Assembly: GCF_002443255.2 (NCBI RefSeq)
Contig: NW_019211458.1
Span: 35,520,096-35,584,095, forward strand
Length of the DNA: 64,000 nucleotides
Origin: Varroa destructor
Lineage: Eukaryota; Arthropoda; Arachnida; Mesostigmata; Varroidae
Direction of reading: 5' to 3'
Positions 49,650 to 62,459 of this stretch are shown piece by piece. The notes under the pieces were generated by a model. It saw nothing but the letters and a program-made list of their open reading frames with translations, was not told the origin of the DNA and ran no database searches. Each line of letters opens with the position of its first letter. The first letter of the stretch is position 1. The translations under genes and the position numbers were made by a program.

Positions 49650-52600
49650 AGTGAAATAACGACAATATCAATAGATAATACAAAAACAAAGCGCAGCCAT
49701 TAATTTTATAATTATCAAAATGATTACCGCCTTGTCCATCAGTTGCCCATAGAAAACATTTTTTAAAAAGTGTTTTCTAAATTTAAACGACGTATTCAAG
49801 ATGTGTGGCTCGGTCTACATCGGCATCAGTTCAACTACATCAACGAAGATTGAATAAGACTCAAGTAGAAGAACTTTGTTGTTTGCACAGATAGGGATAT
49901 GAGATTTATTTTTGAAAGATGGCCATTGTTTTCTCGGGGGAATTGAAATTGGTCGTAAGGAGATGACGCACTATCAACTCGAGGAAGTTGCTGCTCGATT
50001 CGAGTTGAAGATTTAATGCCTGATGTTGATTTTTGTTTACAGCGTAGACGATCGTCGTTAGTACCCTCAGCACGAACTAGAAAACGAAAAAAAAAAGAGA
50101 CCCTAAGAGTACAGGTGTTATCAGTAGTTATGCGTAGTTAAGCGTGCACAATTACGCAAAGGCATCATGTAACCTATAGGTCACATTTTTATTTCTGCAC
50201 CAGCTACGAGATGCTTTAATAGACAAATCGTAGACTATAGAAATTTTGTAAGAAGCCTAGGTTTAAAAATCTGCCGCTAATCAACAATATGGTGTGCCAA
50301 TGACTACGTGCCCATTGGAATAAAATAACAACGAGGGAATATGGCTTACCTTTTAAGAGACGTTTTTTTCGTGAGTTACTAAAGGCGTATTCGCTTAAAT
50401 AAGCTTTTGAAAAAAGTCATTCAAATTCACTTGAACTTAAATTATTTTATAGCCACCTTACAGAGCCATTTGAGATTGCTTCTCTTTTTCAAGTTATAAT
50501 CACGTTCATGCGACGAATGTCTCCACTTCTAAGTTACTACGCTTTGAGCGATTTAAACTTAAAACAAGTCCGGGATGAAGGTAGCCTACGAAAACACCAC
50601 ATGGATCAAGGTAGAACTGGGTGGGTGGTATAACAACGAACGATGTTCTCGTTTTACCCCTCGAAGCTTTACGTTTAACTTCTTTCCCTCTCGCTAAAAG
50701 TCATTCAGTGGAAAGTCGCCACAAAAGCAACAACACGGTAGACCTGCCGAGGATTGAAGAGAGATTTGTGGGTTTGGCAAGTACGGCACTCAGGTGCTTG
50801 CAAATAGGATCTAAAAAAAGAAGACGAGCCACTGTGGGCATATACCAACAAAACAATCAGTTTATTTTTGCTGTTTTCTTTATAGGATGAGTGTGCCGAA
50901 TGTGAACCGAACGGCAGACAATAGCCGTTACCTTTCAAGCACACTTCGTAACCCAGTTTTTTCTTCCCCTCTGGCCCAGCTATCTTTCTTTGCCCTGCCA
51001 GCTGACGGATGAGGTCTTTCTCTTTCGGGGTTTTTTCATTAGCAGTGTCTTCACTTGGTAACGTAGCTATTCAATGCTAGTGTGACCGACAGATGGAAAT
51101 CATAGTGCGCTTGCAACATAACGAATTGCATGCAAGATTTGTTAGCCATTCCTACTCTGCTGTTGTTGCCTTCGCTATTGATATCGTTGTATTGAGGTAC
51201 CGTTTGACCCGAAACTGAGGCACTATCGGACCCAACCGACACAAGCAAACCCCGCTGCTTACGCTGCTTGCAGCGAACTCCACCGCTTGAATAGTTCTTA
51301 CAGAAATGGCTATTCGATGGAAGACGGGGTAACGGGGGGCACCTTAAAAATGCGGTTGTCTCGCGTCGTGCGCCCGAAATTAGAGCGGGTAAACAGACAC
51401 ACGAGACGAGCCAAATTACGATCAATGGCAACTATCATCGATATCGTTGTAGCAGCCAATCTATCTAACAGAAACCGTTAACGGGCCAGCGCCAGTAATG
51501 GAACCGGTATTGACGAAATAATAAAATTTTGCTGTATTATTTTGGCATTTTAGAGGTATTTGCTGTATTTTGCGGCATGTTAGAGAAGCGATTGCAGCAC
51601 CACCTTGGCTAGGCGAAAAAATGTCACTGATGTCGACGCGGCTTTATGGCGTTACGGTACCGCAATGCTTTGTTGAGTCGACGTTTGAAGATACCTATGC
51701 CCACACCTTAACTATGGTCTGCAATATGTAGTCCATCTGTGTGTTGGCGTTAGTTACTACGGCAACGAGTGAACTGCACGACGCATAGAATACCCCCTCG
51801 AGAGGACCCCGGAGCCTCCTCTAGCAGCTTGTGTGCAGTAGTCCCTCGCTCGAGGATGTTAATAGTCTACTGACCAGCGGCGCATGTACAAACACAGAGA
51901 ATCCGTTAGGCGGAAAAAAACTAAAAGGATTTACTGGACATTAGACAAAAGTAGTAATCGGTACGAGAATAAAAGCGAAGACTGGACGACCGAGACAAGA
52001 TGGATGCGGCAATTCAACACGATGGCGTAGCTCATTCGTTATGTAAAAAGAACTTTAACGCCGGTACATACGAAATGTATTAATCTGAGAAGAAATTTGT
52101 ACTTCATATTGATTTCGCCATTTTCTTGACAAATATTGAGGCCCGCTTTCTGTGGAATAGTTTGATTAAGAAGAATTATTTGACTATGTTTGCGCTTTTG
52201 TCAGTCGAAAATGCTTTGTCCTTAAATGCCGCTTGAGAAAGTATATCAAAATACTGCACGTACCTCAACATTGTGAGAAGCAATTAGCTATATTAGGAAT
52301 GGCAGCGTTGAGATTACTTACTAGGAATATCCTCATTGTAGACTAATGATGTTCCTATAGACATTCAATGAAACCATCGTTATAATCATACGCTTCACGT
52401 ACTTCTGTTTCCTGAACACTATCTCATATGTAATAGAATTTTCGGGGTGCAAATGGGTTTGAAGACCCTTAATATTACCCATGGTTGTTCCTACCCATTG
52501 CTGTTTAGCTGACCTTTTATTATACTACATGTCCAATTTACGACAAGATCAGAAGTAACCCGTTGGCCCTTTCCCGCGCCATGCCCTTTAGGTCTGTTAG

Positions 52601-54490
52601 CACCATTGCGGTCTTCGTTCATAACTCTTCCATTTTTCCTATTTGTAGATTTAGCAATGACATCAGTGCACGAGCCTTATTTGGTTGAGCCTGTTATCCA
52701 ATGGCTGTTGCAAAAGCGAATGGCGGTCGACTTAGACGGAATGTTGGAGGTATCCACGTGCAACACTGATGGGTGTCCGGCAACAAATGACACGGAAAAT
52801 TGACCTCGTTTGTTCCCTAGAGTCTTCTAGAGTCGATTTTCGTCTTTATCTCGTTCCACTAAAGACTGTTTAGTAACCCCGTATATCTTCTCCTTTATTA
52901 AGTTATCAAAAGAGCTGCTCCAATGTTGTTTCCGTGCAGCTACTGATAGTATTACCTGTCGTGTTTAGAATGGGCCTTGGATAGATAGAAGTTTTTCATG
53001 GGGTAACTATTGCGTCGGGTTAGGGATTTTCAGTATCTAAGATTATGGTCACGGGTCATTTATTGGTATAGTATCGGTCCAGTAAATATTATTGGATGTA
53101 CAAAGTCAGCTCTCCAATGAACAATGGCGTCAATGCTTTTTACCTATACACATGCAGATAAGCTACATGGACGGTTTACCCCTAACTAAACGCATTGTTT
53201 AACTTGTTGATGCTTCCCAGTGACGTCGAACATTATCTAGCCCTGATGAGCCTATGTTTTAGCAGTTAGAAAATATACCAATCACATTAGCAGTGACCGT
53301 ATCGATCATAATTCGACATTGAACCTTATCTCATTACTAGTTACGAGAAGAGTAGGCCCATAAGCACCTAGATACCAAATATTAATATGTTTTGCTGCAC
53401 TTCACCTCTGTCTGCAACATCACCATGTGCCTATGTCCGACCGGTTGTGGTTACCTTAGCACTAAGTAGAGCAAATTACGTCCACAACTGTTGCCGTTTA
53501 TGCCGATGATAAGATATAATACGTATGGTGGAGCATAGATTCCTTGTATAGCCATATGTATGATTTCCTCTAATTATGGCACTGTGTCCTGTCTTCTGTA
53601 ATGCATGACAAGCATTGTGTTTTAGCTCGTAGACGCAAGTCATCTATACGGAGCACGTCTTTGCGCCAACTAATGCTCAGGGCGGAGTGGCAATTAGACT
53701 GTATTTGTTTATATTTTCACCACCTGTATCCGCCTTAGATATATACCGCCAATCGCCACTTGCCACGATGAACTTCGACCCGTCCGTTAGGCCTCACCGC
53801 TCTAGACTTAATAGTTGGATAACGCTACCTAGCTGCCACCATGTGCCTTATCGATATCGTCCCAGCGTACCCCATAGAGGGTATTCCCATGATTGCAAAA
53901 GCGAAGTATCAACTAGCGCCATGTACGCAGCAAATTTCGATTGTAGAATACATTCATAATAACTATCGGAGCCTATTATAAGTAGTATCGGCTATAGTAC
54001 TGGTTAACGTTGGCTAGATTGAACACAGTTGGGGTTTAAGCATTATCCAAACGAAATGAGGAATATATGGTCAACACTGGCAAATTTAGAACTTTAGTAT
54101 TATCTGACAGATTGGAAATATGCTATGTCTTTTATTTAACAGAATCGCTTCGTTTCCTAATATGTTTAAGGATTCTATGATCGAAGTTAAAATTTGATAT
54201 TTATAACTACAAATTATATATATTGTTCTTTTTCTTCGTGACGGTTCAAGCAGTAAAGATGTAAGTCGAATTCTCAATTACAACTGTAAACCCTTGAAAA
54301 TGGTAACCTGACAATGTCAAAATTGTGACAAAAAAATTGTGGACTATGCAAACCCACAGAATAACCTGCTCAAAATTGACTTGATGGACGGTAAAGTACT
54401 GCGCACCCTAAATTGCCTCTGCTAAGATATATACATGTAAAACAGTGGCGTAAACCGTCGGGGTAAGATCTAAAATAAGAGTGTTTACGA
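49650..54490. other. No firmly supported gene
   Basis: A + strand stretch near 52649-52748 has a good acceptor (TTTTTCCTATTTGTAG) and a weak donor (GAG/GTATCC) around a plausible peptide (HEPYLVEPVIQWLLQKRMAV), but no partner exon was found. A minus-strand frame at 51051-51431 begins with a hydrophobic leader but is composition-driven. If the large minus-strand gene is real, this is its intron. Confidence 0.3.
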
Positions 54491-54492
54491 AC

Positions 54493-54786
54493 CTGAAACA
54501 GGACATCTTTATCGAAGTCGATCCTTCTTTGCAAGACAGCCAATAACAATTCAAGGTTGCGATGCGTGGCTAGAGCTGGATGAAGAACATTCAGTAGGCT
54601 CTGATTCTTGATTAGCCGTTCTTGAATTTCGCTCTGACGCAAAGATAATTGCCGTTGATGGGATGCCCTGGTGGGTGCAGGTCCGTGCACCAGACTGCGC
54701 GCCACGGGGGCCTTGGGTGCCAACCATTGTTCTTCCAGCTTGCCTACAGCCGCCTTGTATTGCGAAAGGATTCGTTCAAACTCCAA
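54493..54786 (-). CDS. Coiled-coil exon of large minus-strand gene
   Basis: The 294-base exon follows the acceptor TCCTGTATGTATCAG and ends CAG/GTTCGT, a usable but non-consensus donor. It codes 98 residues in phase 0 at both ends. It starts LEFERILSQYKAAVGKLEEQ, has a short Pro/Ala/Arg-rich break (WLAPKAPVARSLVHGPAPTR), and returns to helix rich in Leu, Gln, Glu and Arg, ending LLLAVLQRRIDFDKDVLFQ. The heptad-like hydrophobics suggest a coiled coil. Codons are strongly biased to C or G endings compared with flanking DNA. It continues the exon at 55381-55524 without a frame break. I do not recognise the family. If the donor is not used, the frame runs on about 40 codons to a stop. Confidence 0.78.
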
Positions 54787-55380
54787 CTGATACATACAGG
54801 AAGACGGGTCAGGCCGTAGGGCAATCAATCAAACAGGATAGACAAACGTTAGGATCATACAAAGCACAGATTATTGTGTTGAAATTTTATAGGCCACAAG
54901 CCAATAGTGCATTTTCTCGTATATATTATGCTCCTTTACTGATTTTAAATGATTTGCTTTGCATATGCTTGAAATTATCAAAAAAAAAGAAAAAATTATT
55001 TTCTAATGCACTAATAGAGCATACGAAAATCGTAATTTACCGCCACTTGGGGTCTTTTTTTTGTCATTGCCATAGTTACAACTTATAAGTTTTGATGACA
55101 ACAGAGCAATAATTGAAATCAATTTTATTAGATATTGGATTCCTGTTGTATCACAGTCGTTATCATTCTTTCCGCCTAAATAGCTGTAAATCTTGAAATA
55201 TCAATAGAATAAGCCTATGGTATTTAAACAGTCCAGGCAGATCACTGCACGATTGAAATATGATAAGGACATGTGACACTATAGATAATAGGTGCGGTAA
55301 AACAATAATTATACTATTGCCAGATTATACCAGCTGTTGTGTAGTGATTACTCGTTTTACTGAGGTGAAACAGCACGTAC

Positions 55381-55524
55381 CTTGAGTGCATCGTGTAGGT
55401 TCATGAGAGCATCGTCTGAAGTCCCGACAAGTCCGTGTTGACCAAGACTCTGGACAGCACGATCCAAGGCACGTTTGCGTCTGGATATTATTGCTCGCAG
55501 CTGTGGCTCACTCAGAACTATTAT
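55381..55524 (-). CDS. Helical exon of large minus-strand gene
   Basis: A 144-base exon between a strong acceptor (GTCACTTTTGCAG) and a strong donor (AAG/GTACGT). It codes 48 residues and is phase 0 at both ends. The sequence begins IIVLSEPQLRAIISRRKRAL and includes a likely loop (HGLVGTSDDALMN). Only this frame is open; the other two hit stops within a few codons. Codon bias, both splice sites and the clean join to the next exon make it one of the best-supported exons here. Function unknown. Confidence 0.82.
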
Positions 55525-55943
55525 CTGCAAAAGTGACAAGGAACAGATTGTCAGCTCTCGACAACACGCATCTCAGAACTGTGAATGTAAACATTATTAG
55601 CAACCTACCGATAAGGGAGGCCTAAAGGTCAGTCTCTGATATTGAGGTTATTGTGTTCTGCATGTTTTGCCAATGTGGCATGATTTTTTTTTTGACCGTG
55701 ATTTATGAGGGTCAACGTTTTGTCCACATTTCCACACGAGAGCAGAGCATCATGGCTAGTTCACAAGTTTCTTTTTATATATTTTTATTTATACACTTCA
55801 TAAGGAACACAGATGCGTATAGTTCTGTAGACAAAGCGAAAAAGTTGCGTATATTTATCTAGTTATATACGGATAAGTTTTCGTGAATAAAACAGAAGTA
55901 GCGCAGATAAACAGATATCCCCCCCCGCCATACCAGAACTCGT

Positions 55944-55986
55944 CATTATTATTATTATTTTGTTAATATTTATTATTATTATTATT
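55944..55986. repeat. (ATT)n microsatellite, interrupted
   Basis: Imperfect ATT trinucleotide run interrupted by a short TTTTGTTAAT stretch, inside the intron between two minus-strand exons. Confidence 0.9.
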
Positions 55987-56085
55987 CGTTCTCGTTATTC
56001 GATAGTCACTCGACTTAGATATAGCTAAAAGAATTGGGTAAATGAAAGTTCTTCAAATTTCAGTGGCCCATCTTTGTGTACTCAC

Positions 56086-56256
56086 ATTGTCTAAACACGA
56101 ACGTAACGTCTCGAAAAAGGTCTTCGTCGGCGTACAACAACGCGACCCAGGCAATGGCAATAACCGAGTAACTGTTGGTGTTGTTTTTGCTATTTTTATC
56201 GTCGTCGTAACTACCATGGATATCGACCTGTTGCACAGCAGAGAAGATGAGGAAAA
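56086..56256 (-). CDS. Ser/Thr-rich exon of large minus-strand gene
   Basis: A pyrimidine-rich acceptor (TTCATTCTTCCTCGTCAG) and the donor AAT/GTGAGT bracket 171 bases. Read in phase 0 it is open for 57 residues, beginning FSSSSLLCNRSISMVVTTTI, then a Thr/Pro linker, and ending CTPTKTFFETLRSCLDN. This end joins directly and in frame to IIVLSEPQ of the exon at 55381-55524. A second acceptor at 56228 would shorten it to 142 bases and need a different entry phase. Another frame is also open here (VDIHGSYDDDKN...), but its exit phase would put a stop in the next exon, so I prefer the Ser/Thr-rich reading. Confidence 0.5.
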
Positions 56257-58423
56257 CTGACGAGGAAGAATGAACTGCTTTTTTACACTATTATCCTTAG
56301 CAAAACTAGCAGTACAACCGGCGAACGTCCGAAACTGATAGTCGGGATCAAGTGGTGCCGTTGGAAACCGGGATTCTGCTACACAGCATCTGTGGTGTCC
56401 CCGAAAAGAGTGCCTATTCGTCTATATGCGTATGCGTTCGGCTATGTATACTTATACAGATTTGTCGTCAACTGTATTTCTGCTATTACGGTGGAATTAG
56501 CATAGTTTTCCACTTGTACCTTGGCCGAGGATAACACTAATTTTTGTTGAAATTTTTCTGGACAAAACGACCGGCACGAATTGTCGATTATCCTTGACAC
56601 TGTCAAGCTAATGTCTTCGTTTAGATGTTGTTTGAGATAACGCACCACTAACGTGGGCCCTTATAATTCTGGTGGATAAAGTGTCAAGGAGAAAAATAGA
56701 GACATTTATAGGTGTCTGTTTATCGGTCCGTGTGGCAAGAGCGCACCCTCTCTTGAGGTGAACCCTTACCACGCGAAGACTTCTATTTTTGCAGCGCTAG
56801 TCACGTTGGTTGTTTAAAATGAAGATTGAGTTCAGGATTTGCGTCACAAGAAACTGCCTTAGCAAAATGTTTGTCTTTGTTACCAAAGATAAACATTCTC
56901 ATCAAGAAGCAGAACGTTTTACTGAGCTAACATAGCTTCCTACGATATATAACAATGAGGATCGCTGTGTAGTTTCATTGAATGTATAATCCCACTAGTC
57001 ACTAGTAGTTGAATCAGTTAAAAAAAAAGTTAACAGAAGACTAATTTCAAACAAACATTACTGTTATTAAATCGCATTAACATGTTGCATGGGTTGTTGA
57101 GACGTAACATGTCCGTTTCGTTGGGTACGTGGTTCCAGTTATTGGACACTACGCCATGGTGCAGCTATCGTATTAATCATAGAGGCACCACAAGCACAAA
57201 GACCAAACACAACGAAGCGTTTAAATTCGCGAAGACGAACTTTAGTTGTTACAACCGCATCCAATCGCTGCGCTGAAATATTGACGGCTCGTCGTTGCTC
57301 CGCTTTCATGGTTCAGCCGCCCCTCTGTCCAACCTGGGCATCATGATAATTCAAATTTTTTGGGTGGTGACGTTAATTATCTTTAACTTAACGGAAACTA
57401 CGGCTGCTGGGATTTTTGTTAAATGTATGCGTTTCGTTATTCATTAGCGGCTCCTTACAGCTAAGACCAAGTTAATAGCTGCATCCTCTGTACAGGACTT
57501 TTTACTCTTCTGACTTCAGAAGCCAGTTAGCCCGGCTTATTTTATGCCTAGCGTTACTTAGTGTGGCCTAAACAGTTGTCAACAGGCTAAAGATCTTTAC
57601 AACGATCCTTGATATTTCTTTCGTGTTTCCTTTATACGGTAAAAATATTCGTATGGGTCATTGTAGCCACAGCAGATCTTGCTTTTACTACCTATGCAGC
57701 AAGCCTGTTTAACCATTAACATGAAAATACGAAAAGGCGCTTGTACATTTTCGAAATAAGAAGCCTTACCATAAGCTGTAATATCTTTCTGCACCTTCGG
57801 CTTAATTGTGCGTTGTAATCGTTTCTTACAAACGGCTTTTGTCAATTTCGAATCTGTGCCAGCCAACTCGCATGTATAAATCACACTTGCACGTAGAAAT
57901 TCCGAATTATTCTAAATATTTGTGCGCAATGAAAATGTCCGTATTAACTTATTTTCATTTTTAGAGTGTCTCAATTTGTTTACTTTTCAAATCATAACTT
58001 TACTTTTAGTACATATACTTGCGTAATGCATCACATCAACGATTGGTGGAGCATTTCTCACAGGGTGTTCCCCTTTTGCCTAGCAAATCAGTAAACTAAT
58101 GCTGTCTATACGAACGTCAAACCGTAGCCTTCCGACATCGCTATGACGAAAATTTTCCAGCTTTAAGGAATCGATATTGATAGCTAATATTTAACCTATT
58201 GCTACATGTGTGCAGACACAGTACAACTGAGAAGAGCTGATGAAGAGCGGTTAATAAAAGAAGAGCGAGTAAATTTCAGATATGGATAATTTGGTTCTGC
58301 ATCGATAAGACCTACATACTGGTGATGCTATTGATGGGAAGTTCCCGCCATTTACTTACTGCTCTCATAAGCGTCATCGGCAAAGCAGATAATACAGAAT
58401 TAAAAAGAAGAGTAAACACTCAC

Positions 58424-58483
58424 AATAACGATCTTGAGACACTTACGACCAGCATCCGACCTCAGCATAACATCAATGTTATC
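58424..58483 (-). CDS. Candidate 60-nt exon of large minus-strand gene
   Basis: An acceptor (ATATAGGGACAG, weak pyrimidine tract) and the donor ATT/GTGAGT bracket 60 bases that read DNIDVMLRSDAGRKCLKIVI, phase 0 at both ends. An alternative strong donor (GTC/GTAAGT) lies inside, near 58446. Phase agrees with the exon at 56086-56256. The short length keeps confidence low. Confidence 0.32.
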
Positions 58484-58818
58484 CTGTCCCTATATTGCAC
58501 TTAGACAGAATTAAACGTATCAAATAATCATGCGATGACTTCCTTGTATCTGCACATATGTCCTATAGGTAAACGAATAGAACAATAAAAGTTGCGAGTT
58601 TTTCAAGTTCTCTAGCTAAGACAATGAAAATATTGCTTTAGAATTCCAATGTTTCATATAAACTCAGCTGGCTTTGCTCGACAGGTGCAATCATTTTTAA
58701 TAATAATAGATTTTTATTATAAACAAGAGTTTCCAACGATCGAAAATTATATGTGCGCCCAAGCTGGACAGTTATAACATGTTGAATTACTATACTTTTA
58801 CAAAGCCTAAAAAATGTG

Positions 58819-58837
58819 TATATATATATATATATAT
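58819..58837. repeat. (TA)n microsatellite
   Basis: Uninterrupted TA run of about 19 bases. Confidence 0.95.
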
Positions 58838-59000
58838 GTATTTATAAAGCCGCAAATGCACAGTTCCACAATTAGATTAATTTTTGGAGGGCTTCAGAAG
58901 TTATTTGGAAGAGGAACAACTGCACTAAATCACAGAGAATTAGAAACGTTACACTGAAACTTGCAGCTTTTACGCCCGTAACTTCGTCATCTGCAAGTAA

Positions 59001-59014
59001 GTATGTATGTATGT
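59001..59014. repeat. (GTAT)n microsatellite
   Basis: Three and a half GTAT units. Confidence 0.9.
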
Positions 59015-59232
59015 GAAGGCTATCGGAACTTGAAAACGGCCCCAGCTTCTAGAGCAACAACTATAATACTACAGAACTCATTTTCGTACTCAAATGAGAC
59101 CGCTGGGTCTAAATATAAAGATGAATTTAAAATAGAGATAAAGATAAAGTTCTGAAAAATGTCGAAACAATGCAGGCAAAACACAAATTTTGGTGTTTTC
59201 TTCTGTTATTTTGGTATCGTACTTACGTTTAC

Positions 59233-59268
59233 CTGGAATCCAACGTCAGCTACTTTCGTTTTCGTTTG
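59233..59268 (-). CDS. Candidate 36-nt exon of large minus-strand gene
   Basis: A donor CAG/GTAAAC and an acceptor ending GATATGTCAG bracket 36 bases reading QTKTKVADVGFQ, phase 0 at both ends. This is consistent with the candidate exon at 58424-58483. Evidence is only splice signals and frame. Confidence 0.28.
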
Positions 59269-59289
59269 CTGACATATCTAAGCACGTAC

Positions 59290-61950
59290 AGATATTTCTA
59301 AGTACCAATACAGCACATAGTTGAGCATATGCGTACAAGACTGGAACAGTTTGGGAGTCAGAACTTCCAACAGGAGCGGTACAAGTCACCGAAGGCCAGA
59401 GTTCCCTCGTATAGGCTACGAAGAGCCAGATAACTTCCTTGTTAATAACGTAAGTGTATAGAATCAGCAATCTTCGAGAAAAAGTGATAACGGAATAGAA
59501 GGAAGAGATCAAATGTGAAGAAAATGTAAGTTCGATAGACACCAAAAATACTTTTATGGTGACACTCTCGACCGGAGGGTACGTATATATCCAAACAGCG
59601 AAAATGAAGGCCGAGCCGCCGGCAACTCTCGAAGACACGATAAAACGAAAGCGGGAAAGACTGACACCAAAGTCGACTGACAGGAAGCTACTGTTCAGGG
59701 GGAAGAGGGCTAGGCTATGACAAAGTAGAAATATGCAAGTTAAAAAAACAGAAGAGCCTCAAGAACATCCCCGCGACATCGCTCTTTAGTCTGCTGTTAG
59801 AGCAGCGGTCTCAATATTGCAGTCTCTATCTTTTTTTCAGGTGGAGACAATGGGCAAAGGGTGCAAAAAAGTACAGAAATATTTTAAATATTCCGACTGG
59901 CCATTCGTTCTTCGGTACTGGTGCTTGATGACGATCCTGATGCCCATCAGCAGAGGACATCAGAAGAAGTAGAAGGAAAAAGAAAATGAAGAAACACGCT
60001 CATTTGAACTGTCCCTTCATCTCGGTCCATCTTGTGCCACTTGAGCGTATTCCTTTAATTTGGCCCTCTACCTGCGTCGACCGATAAGTGTGCGACATCA
60101 GGACTCAGTCTTTGTTTTTCTCAAACTTTTTAAGATAATATCGAGTCGTATTACGAGGAGCGGCTTTTTTCTTAGATAGGCCTCAACTCAAAACAGTTAA
60201 ATTGGGTTAAGTTATGCCAGACCAGGCCACAGAACGCACAGGTTATACCAATATCACGTGTTATGCAATATTTTGCAAAGCAAGTATCTTTAGTTCAAGT
60301 TTAAGTCCGCTTTTAAACCTTAAATAAGGACATAGTTACTTAGATTAATAAAAGATTTTGATTTTCAAAATTTTAACTTATTTTTTAAATTATTTTTTCC
60401 TGCTGAAGTGAATACGGGTAAGGTTCGAAACGCAGCACGCCAGGAAGCTTGTTTAGTATTAATACGAATCACGCCTTACTTCTTTTTTTTGTGCCTTCAG
60501 TATTGTACAATGCACAAAAAAATAAAAATCCTACTATTGCTTATTTGACGATTTGACATCGTTTTCAATCAATGACAAAATATGAAAAATGCCTGCTAGA
60601 GTCAATCTAAAAAACTATATGGCTGAGAAAAAAAAAAACAGTCAAGGATCGAATCGGACAACACAATGTTGCACATTAATTTTGTGCTTTGCTTTATGTT
60701 AATGCTGTCCATTATCTTCATTACAGTTTGTCAATAACAAAAATAAGCTTAACTGAAACCCAACTGCATAGCTCTGTCAACCAACTTTCATCAAATTTAC
60801 TTTTATACGCTTATAAGACCCTTCAAATAAGCAATTGGGCTAGCGTAAATATCATTATCCTGCCTATTACGGCGCTGTCTCTCCTGAAAGCTTTTAGTTT
60901 ACTGAAGGAAAAGGTAACTGACATCACAGGTTGACCTGTCGATATGCCACTACAAATAGCCAACGACTAGCTATTAGTATTTACCTTACAAGGAACAATT
61001 TTCACTAGCATGGTTTTAGTCAAATTTTTCAAGTTTGCTTAACAATCATTACAAACCTACAACATCGATAAAAAACGCTATCTCCCCCTATGGGTACAGT
61101 TGAGCGGACGCAATAGAAAAGTAGGACGTAATTAGAGCTTTCATGTGTTCCTTCAACTAGCTGTAACAGGTACCACGGACACAAAAAAGGACCATATCGT
61201 ACTTATATTTACTTGTATCGATGTCAGTGAATGCTGGAACTTGATAAGCGAAATTATCTGCTAGAAATCTTTTTTCTTCACTGAGTGATTCAAAGATTTA
61301 GCTCATTGTTAGCTGGTTATCTTCGTTCTTGATGGCCGATATCGGGCTAGACATCCGGGAGAACACCGCACAAGTAGCACTACTGTATATACAGGTATAC
61401 TTCATCCATTATACGTCCAATGTACTATTCAGTTATAAACAGAGCTTTTGATGAACCTATTACGGATAGCCGGATAAGACAGCAAGAAGTATAGTGAATT
61501 ATTCAGCCTATACAACGTTTATAGGCAACAATGCTGTCTCATCTGATTAGCTATCCTATTTCTTGGTTATTATATTGCAGAATAAAAAATAAGAAGCACT
61601 GCACTTTCCGCTAAAGTTCAATAGCCTGCATTGCCGATCCTAGTAAAAGGCATAACAAACTATTATAGCAAGGCACAAAAACTAACTGATAAAGCTTATC
61701 CAGTCGGGCCCATGGAGTACAAAGCTTTTTGACACCAACCAATGAAAAAAAGGCCTCCCATTTTTTTTGGAAAATGTGCCACCAAATAATCGTTTTTTTA
61801 GGTCCAGATAAGATTTGCAGTATATGGTCAAAGGGAGGACGAAGTCAGCACAAGAAGAAAGAGACTGACCATGAAATTTAGCTTTCCCGAATCATATTTG
61901 TTCTACTCTCACCTGTAAGGGATAATATCGGACTAGCAGTTTTGAAGGAT
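59290..61950. other. No firmly supported gene
   Basis: A short GC-rich patch near 59.6 kb is open on both strands, including a 38-codon + frame starting at about 59605 (Lys/Arg-rich). A 20-base interval at 61913-61932 (minus) has the strong donor CAG/GTGAGA, but no upstream partner was found. Confidence 0.3.
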
Positions 61951-61979
61951 CCGTTAGAACAGGTAGTAGAACGTAGAGA

Positions 61980-62450
61980 GCTCAGGGCGTCTCGAAGACA
62001 ATTTTTGCCTGTTCATGGGTAGAATTCTCGGGTAGAAAAGTCGACACAGAGTATCCACAATTGTAGATGCCAACAGCCAAGCCGATGTTGTTCCACCAGG
62101 CTGGGTAGAGCAGGCAGTAACGAGCAAACGATGCCGAACTTGAAAAGACAAACCGGAGGGCTCGATCATGATTTTGGACACGAGGAGAAGCTAACAGCAG
62201 TTTTTGCTGCAATCCGTAAGGTCCTAGCATCCCCCCTGTGGAGCTCTCAAACATACAGCCATACTCAAAGGGTCGATTTGTCTGTTAATCCTGCCCAGAC
62301 AGGCGGGTATAGCACTCGCACGGCCACACCCAAACAGCTTTTCTATAGTATATACTTTGAGCCGGGCGTCATCGTCACAATTTGGGTCTCTAGGTTTTTG
62401 TTCTACATCCGAGTATTCGTGTCAACTGATGAATGTTCTTTCTATTGAGT
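61980..62450. other. Coding-like patch, strand unresolved
   Basis: Codon-like composition rises here and frames open on both strands. On the minus strand, 61982-62254 ends with text such as PAWWNNIGLAVGIYNCGYSV using mostly C-ending codons. On the + strand, about 62070-62448 is open and contains GGLDHDFGHEEKLTAVFAAI followed by a possible donor (ATCC/GTAAGG). Neither product matches a family I can name. One strand probably carries an exon or an old element fragment; I cannot choose. Confidence 0.3.
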
Positions 62451-62459
62451 TAGGTCTAC

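Noticed and set aside
56086..56227. Alternative reading frame VDIHGSYDDDKN in the 56.1 kb exon
   Set aside because: It looks protein-like, but its exit phase would create an early stop in the well-supported exon at 55381-55524.
61954..62181. TIVDTLCRLFYP as a Ty3/gypsy RNase H end (ADALSRL-like)
   Set aside because: Only a few residues agree and no upstream reverse transcriptase or RNase H blocks are present in frame.
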